Positions 22,966-34,000 of a stretch of DNA of 64,000 bases are shown here, in pieces. Source of the stretch: Ciona intestinalis (taxonomy: Eukaryota; Chordata; Ascidiacea; Phlebobranchia; Cionidae); the NCBI RefSeq assembly GCF_000224145.3, contig NW_004190381.2:169078-233077 (forward strand), read 5' to 3'. Each line of letters opens with the position of its first letter. Within the stretch, counting starts at the first letter, position 1. The notes beneath the pieces were generated by a model. It was given only the letters and a program-made list of their open reading frames with translations. It searched no databases and was not told the DNA's origin. The position numbers and the translations under genes were made by a program.

Positions 22966-23467
22966 TGCAAGTGAAAAACCTTACTGTCAAGCCACGAGCC
23001 CGTGTCCAATCTGCCTTATGATGTTTTTGTGGCTTGCATTGAGTTTTCAACAGAGGCTCATAGATCTGGTTACTGGCGCTGCGGAGAGCGGGGAAAATTA
23101 CGATTCTGACTTCCCGGAAGACGGCGCAAGAGAGAAGCCGTCTTCTCCGAAAAAAGACTTATTTGAAAAACAGAAATAGAAAGTTCGAGGTGACATTTGG
23201 ACCGGGGTAGAATCGGACACTTGGACAAATTTGGAAATCGACTTCTTAAATCTGCATATAGTTTGTTTAACACGCGTAACTTCTCTTCAGCAAAGGCCTT
23301 GATAAATATTTACCATATACAGTATTGCGACACATATATAAATAAATAGTACAAGTACTGCTCAAATAACCGTCCGAGCTACCCCCGGTCCCCCAAATTC
23401 TGCTTGTATATATATATGTGATTAAGTTAATGTTATTTAGTGTTTCCAATTATAGTGTGGCATTGTA

Positions 23468-23661
23468 TAGTACTGTGGGGTAAGAGGGGACACCATTGGC
23501 ACATAATATCCAAATATTCTGATCGTGTTTTAAACAATTAACAACGGTTTGTGGGTGCCGTGAGGATACGGTTTTATAATTCTTTGAATGTTTTTCGTTT
23601 ACTACCAAATGGGACGAGAAAATAGAAAGAAAAGGTGTCCCATCTTCCCTACCATACTCTA
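23468..23661. repeat. MITE copy 17
   Basis: Full-length with TACTGTGGGGTAAGAGGGGA left terminus. Confidence 0.8.
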
Positions 23662-24387
23662 TACTGACGATTATCATACAAACAGAATATCTGCATTTAA
23701 ACCACACGGTGTTATATTTAACTTACCGTTTCTATCTTCTAGAAGTGATGTATATCCAAATAAGTTCACATATTCATAATAACATCTACAACACCTAGCT
23801 GCAATTATATACCTTGCTTCTAACTCACTGTTTACTACATCTTATAACTTAGTAAAAGAGTATTTTAATCATATAGATATAATTATATTCCTAAATAGGC
23901 TACTTCTTTTACAACCTATCTGTAATGCCATTAAACTACTGGAAACACGTTTCTTTTCATGACGCCTTAAATTGTGCTACAGTTTCAAATTGTATATTTC
24001 TATCCTTCTATGTCGGTCGCTGATTTCTTTCGCAGTTGTTTTAAAGTTCGGTTCTCTGCCTTTATGCTCGTAACTTACATTTGGTTTGGAAACTCTTACA
24101 AACATAGCAACTGTCGTTGGGCTGAACCTTACGGAACCACGAATCCACGAAGCGGAACCCGCGGTTGACCGCGACCTTTATTTGCTCTATTGTTAAAACT
24201 TACATGCAAATGAAGAACCATTGTTCAATGTTTAACAATACTGGTTCCTGTAAAAGTGACGCAATTCGGTGCTGGGAACTTATTTTTCACATATATATCA
24301 ACTGTATTATGCCATCAGCATTGAAAATGTATTATTTGCGCACCGTTTATTAGAAGTTACACTTAAAAGATTACAATACGTACACAT

Positions 24388-24570
24388 ATGGTACTGTGGG
24401 GTAAGAATAATATTCCGTAATTCATAATCGTGCTTTGGACACAGGAAAAGAATTTTTTAACGTTATGTCGTGAGAATTCGGTTCTAAGTCTGTAAATATT
24501 CTTTGTTTACCACCAAATGAAGCGGTAAAAGAAAATGAAAACATAAACCATCTTACCCCAACCTACTATA
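24388..24570. repeat. MITE copy 18 (GGGGTAAGA subfamily)
   Basis: Diverged copy about 300 bp upstream of the DCAF7 start codon. Confidence 0.7.
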
Positions 24571-24867
24571 TTCCAGAAAACTTTAAAATTTGTGTAAATT
24601 GTTGTCGTTATAATTAGATAAAAAGTAAATTCTGGGACGATTTTTTCCTGTTACATTAATTTGATTTAAGTTTGGGACCAAATTTACAGTACCTACCAAC
24701 TTTTTTTGTGGTACAGTATGATCCGTGCAACTTATCTGAAAATAGACTTTGTAAATATACAAAGTGATTGTGTTTTGTCTGTTGAGTTAATACGGTCGTA
24801 TTATAAAGTTAAATAGAAGATAATGAAGGCGTCAATGGTTTAAAAATTGTTCGAAAATATAAACAAA

Positions 24868-27800
24868 ATGGTGTCTGTTCCAAAACGTAAAGAAATTTAC
24901 AAATACGAGGCTCCATGGACAGTTTACGCCATGAACTGGAGTGTGAGGCCAGACAAGAGGTTTCGGTTGGCTATTGGAAGTTTTATTGAGGAATATAATA
25001 ACAAAGTTCAGGTTGGTTTTATTAACGTGTATGTCGTATATATAGTTTGTGTAATAACTTATAAATAAATACCTTTTTTTGCCAATAAATTTTACTATAG
25101 AATAGAGTCATAATGTCTGATTCATAACAAAAGATACGAACTAGTGCTTCTTCAGACTGCAGAGTATGGCAGGTTCGCGCGCGATTTTTTACAAACTTTT
25201 GGTGATGGACGCCATAATTTGTCCCACGCACGCCAATTAATTAAACAATTAAAAAAAATCGTTTTAAATTAAGTAGGATTTCCTATTGTGGCTTGGAAAT
25301 GTACGTGGTTTGCACGCCTTGATGATAGCACGCGCACACGCGAAATGCACGCGCCAGATCTCTTCATGAACTGCCATACTCTGCAGACTGAGTGCTTCTC
25401 AACCCCTGGGTCACCGTTTGATTTGGTTGGGTCGCCTACTACAGTGGTTCACAAACCCTTTTGACTGTTTATGTAAAAGTTAAATATTTTAACGAACACT
25501 CACAAACATTTGTGTAGAATGTAGTTTTAGGTTTAAGTTACCAAAGCTTTGTTATTAATTGTTAATAGTTTGGCCCAAAGTGTAGGAATGTAAACCATGG
25601 TTGTAAAGGTTCATACTTTATAATCATATCTCCCTAATTTTACTGATTATATCTTTATTATAAGTCTTGTTTTAAAGACTACATTGTCGCTATGTTTCGT
25701 CTTTACATTTTAAACCTTTTTTAATCTTCGTTACCATAATTTAAGATACTGTGGCGTATCGTATATTTATTATACCACCTTACGCGATCAAACCATATTG
25801 CAAAAAGCTGCGGTTCACCTCCACAAAACTTGTCACACCTAAAAAAAGAGAAGGAAACGTGGCGGGCACGTGACAAAGTAGTACACATACACACACGCGT
25901 TTCAACAAAATAATAATAATAATACGGTGCCTTCTCTGCCTCGAGCGAAGTCGAGTTGGCGCGCAGAACATACACTACAGCGCGTTACATGTGGAACCAC
26001 ATCACTAAAGAGCGCTACAACACAATTAAAAGTTTTTATTGTCAATTAAGATCTCACAAAGTTGATTGTTTGCACACAGATCGTGAGCCTGGACGAGGAG
26101 AGGTCAGAGTTCAAGGCTCGTAGCATGTTCGATCATCCGTATCCGTGCACGAAGATCATTTGGATCCCGGATAAAAAAGGGGTTTTCCCCGATTTGTTGG
26201 CTACCAGCGGTGACTACCTTCGACTGTGGAGAGTGGTGGGTAGGGGGTGGGAGTGGGGACGTGTAGAGTAGTGGTTGACTTGTTGTATTGGGGTGTAGTG
26301 GGTAGTTGAGAGTGGTGAGTTGCGGGGTGTAGTAGTGTATTTGGTGGGCAGTACCACTGGGGTGTAATGCGGTAGGGTGGGTAGTGGGGGTGAGTTGTGG
26401 TTGGGGTGTAGGGCGTTAAGGTTGTGGTGGGGGTTATAGTGGTGTATTTTATTGCAGTTATTACCGAAAACATCATTACCAAATGTTCATTTATTCACAG
26501 GTGTCCGATACCGAGACGCGATTAGAATGTTTGTTGAACAACAACAAGAACTCTGACTTTTGCGCCCCGCTTACAGCTTTCGATTGGAATGAAGTTGAAC
26601 CAAATTTACTCGGTTGGTTCGTTGTTTTATCTTAGATTCATAATAATCATAAATTGTAGATTGTAGTGTAATGCAGTTCTACAATTATTGTGGCAATAAG
26701 TAATAATAAAACATCCTTTCAAATTGTTTGATAATATAAAATGTTGAAAAGTATTATTATTTGGTTCATTGTTTTATCAAAGTAATCATAAATTGCAGTG
26801 TAATTAAATGTTAAACAATTTCTAAAAGACAAGTCTTTAGCTAACACTAGCAAATATAAGTATTAAAAAATATATATATAATATATATCTAAAAAAAAGT
26901 TGATCTGTTAACTGCTTGTTCATATAGAAAGCAGCTCAAATTACGTAATACCGCCTTATATTAAAAAATTGCTGATTTTACAATTGTTAGCACAAAAAAC
27001 TTAAACCAAAAGTTTTTTATTGTAATATTATAACAAGCTTCCAAATTGTTTGAAAAATTAGATCTTAAAGAAAGTGTGATTTAGTTGTTAATATATTTAT
27101 ATACATAATAATATTATGTTATTTAATATTCTAGTAAAATAACAGTCATAGCCTTATCATAACAATTACATGGCTTGTAACTTGTTTACAAAAGCCTAAC
27201 CAGTATACCCTGCAGTTAAATATGAATCACCAAACAAACACTTCAATATTCAATCACTAATATTGTAATATTACAGACTTTATTTATCGTATTTTCATGG
27301 TTACAAACCTGAGCACCAAATTTTTTAAAACACAGGGGAGGCAGGGATAGTTAGACACACAAAACTGATTATTGTGTTATTGAAATTTCCAGGGTAGTCC
27401 TGTCTGGTGCATACCCCTCTTTATTATTAAATCCTACCAACAGGTACAGGTTATCAAAGTAAAATTTCAAAGTAGTTCTTTCTACCTATAAATTTATGAT
27501 TACATTACATTAACATAATTAATGCAATTAGTCAAGTTAGACAAACTAGGAAAACAAATCTCTTAAAAATAAATTTTCCTATGTTTACTAATTAATGCAG
27601 TGCAAAAAATCGAAAGTGCTTCTGCCCCTAGCCATATATTCATTATTACACAACATTAACACACCCACCCACAGGTACCAGTAGCATTGACACCACCTGT
27701 ACAATATGGGGATTGGAGACTGGTCAAGTACTTGGGAGGACTAATGTAGTTTCCGGGCATGTGAAGACCCAGCTTATAGCTCACGATAAAGAGGTATATG

Positions 27801-30600
27801 AAGTACGGTTTATATTATGTTCGTCTTTATTTTACTATATAAGTTTAGTTGCAACAGTTTCGCTTTTTATCCTGTTTGTTGTTCATAAAAAATGAATAAA
27901 TATTCACTTACAAAGTTATATACGTAATAACTTAAGCGGGCACGTAGTGTATGAAGCAGAATATGTGTTATAACGACTGTCGTTTTCGGCCACACAAGGA
28001 CTAATAAGTTACATTTATTTATTTCAACAAATGTTTTGCCCACCAAGTCATTACTATGCCCGATAACACGCCATGGAACCCTTTATGTATAAAATGATTC
28101 AAATAAATCCATTTAAGTTACTCTCATACCATATGTACATACATGTGTGTGGTACTGGTATAGTTTGAAATCACTAAAGCATTTAATCTTAAAAAGCTCA
28201 GCTGCTTCAAACTTAATGAATTTCAAAGCCGCCTCTAACACAGCAGTGTTAACTTATTGTAGATTGTATAATTCACTACTAGACCAAGTGTTTATGACAT
28301 CACACACACTTATGACATCACACACAGGTTTATGACATCGCATTCAGTCGAGCAGGAGGTGGACGGGACATGTTTGCATCGGTTGGGGCAGACGGCTCAG
28401 TTCGAATGTTTGATCTTCGTCATCTTGAACATTCAACCATTATATATGAGGTGATGATTGTTGTGGGGGTTGTTCAAATAACATTTACCATAAATAAAGA
28501 TGTTAAACTAAAAACAACCTTTTTTTACCAAAGTATTTTTGGCCAACTCTCGCCTAAATCTCAGTTCTTCTGTTATGCTCGCTGTAGGACCTCACCCAGA
28601 TAGAATAGAATGTGCATATACAATGTTGGAGTAATGACCAACTCTGGCACCAATCCTCACTCCTATAAAAAAGGGAATTTACAAGTATATATATATATAA
28701 TATACAATAAACATATAGTAAAGTAAATTGGTTTGTTTAATGCCTTTCACATTAATACGATCTACCCACAGGACCCCACCCACCAACCCTTGCTTAGATT
28801 ATGTTGGAACAAACAAGATCCAAACTACCTTGCTACAATGGCCATGGATGGTGTGGAGGTGAATATGCTTGTATTTTATCTATAAATGTGATACAACTAG
28901 TACTTTCCTTTTACCAATGCTTAGATAATTAGTCTTATTTATTATATCATATGTTTTCATTATATAGTAGGTTGCGGTAAGATGGGACACCTTTTCAATA
29001 TATTTTCCCATCCCATTTGGTAGTAAACAAAGAACCTCACGACTCCTATAGACTGTTGTTAAATGTTTAAAACCTGATTAGGATATTTAGATATTATGTG
29101 CTAAAGGTGTCCCATCTTCCCCCACCCTACTATATATTTATGTATTCCTCTGTTTCATGTGTTATATATATATATATATCAATTGTCCCATATTAATATA
29201 TAGGCTAATTTGTGAATGACACTATCCCAGTACTTCTAGCTTGAATACTTCATGTAAATAAAGGTTGTCTTGTATCAATATTAGCAGTTAAAACATCGAA
29301 CACAGCATTTGCATATAAATCCTTTAACCATCACACTTATGCTGTGGTTGTGTAACACTTCAACTATTTAAAGTTGAACAAAAGTTTTTTCAGAACGTCA
29401 ACCATAATTTTTGTAAACTTAGAACAAATACTTCTTTGAAACCATAATTGTAGCAAACTTATAGTGTGGAACATTAGAAACATATGCAGTGTGGAGTATA
29501 TGAACATTGATATTGGATTAACAATGTAATGTCTTTCACACACCGTTTATCCATTGCGAGATTTAGCGACTTTTGTTTTGCTGCTAAATTCCCTTATCTT
29601 CGTTGTTTTAGTTAATATGAACATCACTATCATATTTAGAGATAAATAATTATTGTTTTATGTTATTGTATCCAGGTATGAAATTGTGGTTTCTAAACAT
29701 CAGGTTGTTATCGTGCAGGTTATTATTCTTGACGTGCGAGTACCCTGTACACCGGTTGCCAAGTTAAACAACCATCGTGCTTGTGTGAATGGGATCGCGT
29801 GGGCCCCGCATTCATCTTGTCATGTCTGCACCGCTGGTTAGTTGATATACTTTGGTTTTACTTGTAAATTAAATTTGTAAATTAAACTATGTAAATTATT
29901 TATTCTCACATCGGGCAACGCAGTCTTATAACACGGGTGTTCTGTTTTATACACCTCATGTCCGCTTACAAGTTACCACGTATGTAACTTAATTATTTTC
30001 GCATAACGGGGCAACGACAGTAGTTATAACACAGGTGTTCTGTTTCATACACCTCATGTCTGCTTACAAGTTACCACGTATGTAACTTATTAATCCTCGC
30101 ATAACGGGGCAACGACAGTCGTTATAACACAGGTGTTTTGTTTCATACACCTCATGTTTACTAGTTACCATGTATGTAACTTTGTGTCTTACCCAAGGAC
30201 ATATAGGCCCACAATTTAAGCAGCTTTAAACATTACACCCAGCATCTTTGATTACAATTATTGGTTGAACTGACTAAAGAGGGAATGTTACCACCAGCAC
30301 ATTGTGTTATGGTGACTGTGACATTGGTTTTGTTTCACCTCCAACAAGTAACACATGTGTTGTATTGTGTCTTACATGTGCCTCAGTGCCTGTCACTATT
30401 ATTGATATGAATTCACTTCAACTGTAGGCGATGACCATCAAGCGTTAATATGGGACATACAGCAAATGCCACGAGCCATTGAGGATCCAATACTTGCTTA
30501 CACAGCAGATGGGGAGATTAACCAGATACAGTGGGCTGCCGGGCAACCTGATTGGATTTCTATTTGTTACAACAAGACATTGGAAATCCTAAGGGTTTGA
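24868..30600 (+). CDS. DCAF7: DCAF7/WDR68-like WD40 protein, complete (342 aa)
   Basis: Eight exons: 24868-25011, 26080-26232, 26501-26612, 27675-27793, 28328-28450, 28772-28858, 29719-29836, 30428-30600. Phases match at every junction. The product is 342 residues, equal to the human protein, and very close to it throughout, e.g. [74 protein letters not shown], and the C-terminus LEILRV. The family (HAN11/WDR68, plant AN11/TTG1) forms a WD40 propeller that serves as a scaffold for DYRK1/HIPK2 kinases and a substrate receptor of CUL4-DDB1. Exon 2 is taken to end at AGA before GTGGTG because this gives [14 protein letters not shown] without an extra residue. A poly(A) signal lies at 30898-30903. 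Confidence 0.97.
25052..25440. mobile_element. Nested hAT-like non-autonomous elements in DCAF7 intron 1
   Basis: The inner element (about 25152-25390) has TIRs CAGACTGCAGAGTATGGCAG / CTGCCATACTCTGCAGACTG, flanked by AGTGCTTCT direct repeats at 25143-25151 and 25391-25399. The right flank, GTGCTTCTCAACCCCTGGGT, itself resembles a hAT terminus, so the inner element seems inserted into another element. No transposase ORF. The left limit of the outer element is not defined. Confidence 0.6.
26233..26450. repeat. G/T-rich degenerate minisatellite at the start of DCAF7 intron 2
   Basis: It begins directly at the 5' splice site (AGA|GTGGTGGGTAGGGGGTGGG) and continues with GTGTAGTGGGTAGTT-type units up to about 26435. 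The sense strand has many GGG and GGGG runs. Confidence 0.85.
27900..28015 (+). repeat. SINE tail fragment in DCAF7 intron 4
   Basis: The words GCGGGCACGTAGTGTATGAA and GTTATAACGACTGTCGTT of the SINE tail. Confidence 0.7.
28965..29133. repeat. MITE copy 19, in DCAF7 intron 6
   Basis: Both termini clear; internal deletion of about 20 bp after AACAAAGAACC. Confidence 0.85.
29890..30225 (-). repeat. SINE tail repeated three times in DCAF7 intron 7
   Basis: Three head-to-tail copies of the roughly 110-bp SINE tail (CAACGACAGTCGTTATAACA ... GTTACCACGTATGTAACTTA) in reverse orientation. Confidence 0.8.
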
Positions 30601-30897
30601 ATCAGTGTTGCACAATTTTTTATTTTTATATTCTGCCACATTTTCATTTGGAAACACTCTTAGGTTGCTGTGTTGAGTGACAATTGTGTGTGTGATGTCA
30701 CACTGCATATATTCCTATCAATAGTCATGTATTGTGACATCACTGAAGGCGTGATTGTTGTTTTGTAAATATTTATTTTATAAAAAAACTCAGAATTATG
30801 ACGTCTGTTAAGTCGGCCACATTCAAAATCCTTTGTTACCTAACTATATATATTGTCTGTCGTACAATACTACGTACCGCAAAATGTAATGCGCTCA

Positions 30898-30903
30898 AAT
30901 AAA
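30898..30903 (+). terminator. Poly(A) signal of DCAF7
   Basis: AATAAA about 300 bp past the DCAF7 stop codon. The minus-strand signal of the ACE-like gene is 30 bp further on. Confidence 0.6.
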
Positions 30904-30933
30904 AGGACTTTCGTAACAAGAAACATTAAAAAC

Positions 30934-30939
30934 TTTATT
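30934..30939 (-). terminator. Poly(A) signal of the ACE-like gene
   Basis: TTTATT on the plus strand, i.e. AATAAA on the minus strand, about 145 bp past the ACE-like stop codon. Confidence 0.6.
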
Positions 30940-31081
30940 AAACTTTGCAACACACAGAAAATTTAAACCCTTTGAAAAAAAATCGTGCAAATTACCACGC
31001 AACGAATATTTACGAATTGTTTATATTATTTCTATTACTAAATTGCTCCAGTAAAGTTCTTCCCCTTATCCATTCTAAGCT

Positions 31082-34000
31082 TTAGTCCCATCCTATCTTG
31101 TTCCCCAACCGTTTGTTTTCCTTCTCCAACCACTCGCGAAGTGGTTTAAAGAACCTTAATGTTGACCCTGCGTTCATATGACACGAACCCGTCAACTTAT
31201 GCAAGGTGTCACTCCAATGCTTACTGCTTCCCATGGCTAGCATATCTCTGTAAAAAGAGTGAAATAATATAGAATGTAAAAGCAAGGATCTGATTAATCA
31301 GAAAAGATTATTATTTACTTCTTCCATAAGGATACAACCAGCATATCACTGGAAAGAATAAAGTTTACATTTATTTAACTCTTTAAAGGCAGAAGCAAGG
31401 ATCAAATAATTAAAATGGGATACGGTTTATTTGCTGTAGTTTCCTGTTGCCAGAATATCTTTGTATAAAGGATAAGTGAATTTAATTTATCCTCGCATGG
31501 CAGGTAAAAACTTAAGTTATATCAAGAAAAAAAGTTATAGCACAATTGTTCTAAACAATAACAATTGCAATTAATTGTCTTGCCCAAGGACACACACCAA
31601 CAATGGCGCCAGCATGAAGCCTCGAACCCGTACCCTCAGTTCCAGAGGCCAACGTGACCGCAGTACAACACCTAACAACCAATATTTACCTGAATTTTTT
31701 CCCGGCCACCTTTGAACCCTGGAAGTCACACAGATGAAGGTCCCCCTTATGTCCGGCTAACTTGCACAGGCTCTCATAGAATTGGAACTCAAGGATGTGG
31801 GCGACAAAATATCTGGAAACACTGGTGTTAAATATCTGAAAACACTGGAGTTAAATATCTGGAAACACTGGTGTTAAATATCTGGAAACACTGATGTTAA
31901 ATATCTGGAAACACTGGTGTTAAATACATGGAAACACTGGTGTTAAATGTCTGGAAACACTGATGTTAAATATATGAAAACACTGGTCTTATATATCTGG
32001 AAACACTGGTGTTAAATATTTGGAAATATTGGTTTTAAATATATGGAAACATTAGTTTTAAATATCTGGAAACACTGGTGTTAAATATATGAAAACACTG
32101 GTGTTAAATATCTGGAAACACTGGTTTTAAATATCTAGAAACACTGGTGTTAAATATCTGGAAACACTGGTGTTAAATATCTGGAAACACTGGTGTTAAA
32201 TATCTGTAAACACTGGTGTTAAATATCTGTAAACACTGGTGTTAAATGTCTGTAAACACTGGTGTTAAATGTCTGGAAACACTGGTTTTAAATAGCTGGA
32301 AACACTGAATTGCAACAGCAAGCAAAACTAAGTCCACAAAGAATCGTAAAAATGTGAAACACTTGACCAAAGAAAGTTTCAAGAAAATATCTGGAAACAC
32401 TATATGGAAACTAGCTGGCAACACTGGATTATTTGTTTCAAAAGATTGTCTGGAAACACTTTATCTTGCAACATTTGGCAAAAAAATCGTCAAAACTTAC
32501 CTTGAAAACACTACAGTAAAATCGACCGAGCAACACTGTTTGAGTATTGATACTGTAAGAATTTTGACAGAAAAAAAGCTATTTGGAAACACTGGGCTAA
32601 TATGAAAGCTACCTGACAACACTGTTTGAATGTTGATACCTTATGTATGGGGTTCCGCTGGTCACGTGGTATTTGGAGCCGGGGTCAAAATCGTGCTCGG
32701 ATCGTGGTACCGGGGGCTTAATGCCTTGGTATTTCATTCTGTTGAATAATATGCTTAAAACGCTGAAGCTATTGCAGTGTGTAGATAAGCAGGCATGGCT
32801 ATTGGTTGGTTTGGTCATTTATATCCTCATGGATGGGAACTTGAGTGGCTTATCATGGTTGCCACACCCATGCCCACAGTCAAGTTGCTGAAGCTATTGC
32901 AGTGTGTGGATAAGCAGACATGACTTTGGGTTAGTTTGGTCATTTATATCCTCGTGGGTGGGAACTTGAGTGACTTATCCATGGTTTCCACCTCCATGCC
33001 CACAGTCGAGTTGCTGAAGCTATTGCAGTGTGTGGATAAGCAGACATGACTTTTGGTTGGTTTGGTCATTTATATCCTCGTGGGTGGGAACTTGAGTGAC
33101 TTATCTATGGTTGCCACTCCCATGCCCACAGTCAAGTTGCTGAAGCTATTGCAGTGTGTAGATAAGCAGACATCACTTTTGGTTGGTTTGGTCATTTATA
33201 TCCTCGTGGGTGGAAACTTGAATGACTTATCCATGGTTGCAACTCCCATGCCCACAGTCAAGTTGCTGAAGCTATTGCAGTGTGATGATAAGCAGACATG
33301 ACTTTTGGTTGGTTTGGTCATTTATATCCTCGTGGAGTCGTGGGTGAAACCACTATACACAACCCATACTTACTTTTTCTCCCACCACCCAGCGTTTAAG
33401 TTCTTGTTCGTTATCTTTCCACTAAACACGTCCCACCTCCAGTTTTCAAGCGAGAGAGAAAAAGGGAAGAAGGCAACTTTCTCAAGCGCTCTTCGTAGAA
33501 GGAAGTTGATGTTTTGCTCTGGAATTATTTCGATGAATGTAACTTATTTATCCTCACATGGTGGAGCAACGATGGTAGGTATAACATGGGCGTTTTGTTT
33601 CATACACCCCGTGCCCACTTACGAGGTACGACGTATGTAACTTGTTTATCCTCACATGGCGAGGCAATGGAAGTCGTTATAACACACGTGTTCTGTTTCA
33701 TTCACCTCGTGGCTGCTTAGTGCCTATTCACTGTTTGAAGCAATTGCCGTTAAATGTTTTGCCCAAGGACATATACGTACGGACGCAATGGTAGCAGCAT
33801 CGAGCATTAAGCCCTGCTCCAGCACAGATTCGACCCATTACCCCCAAACACGTAACCTTATATAGCACCAACTTACGATACTTCGTGTTCGAATCCACTT
33901 CCTTTAAAATTCCAAGTTTCTTCAGATGCGTTGGGTTGATGACTGACAGCGCTGCAGTGTCCCCTATCGCTTCATGGAAGCCAGAGTTTGCCCCTGCCTG

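Larger units (their letters stand above)
13600..24780. other. 11-kb region with no convincing gene
   Basis: ORFs here are short and follow repeat sequence. The region holds ten MITE copies, SINE fragments and two old tandem duplications (18355-19150 and 19490-22010), listed separately. I see no exon pair with matching splice sites and phase. Regulatory DNA for the flanking genes cannot be excluded. Confidence 0.6.

Noticed and set aside
22673-23179. 168-codon plus-strand ORF
   Set aside because: The first 90 codons are reverse SINE tails. The remaining Ser/Glu/Lys-rich end has no convincing upstream exon; a real terminal exon cannot be excluded but is unsupported.
26201-26482. Thr/Pro-rich minus-strand ORF
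   Set aside because: Complement of the G/T-rich intronic repeat of DCAF7.
32354-33640. Plus-strand ORFs ([14 protein letters not shown] repeats and neighbours)
   Set aside because: Translations of minisatellites on the strand opposite the ACE-like gene.
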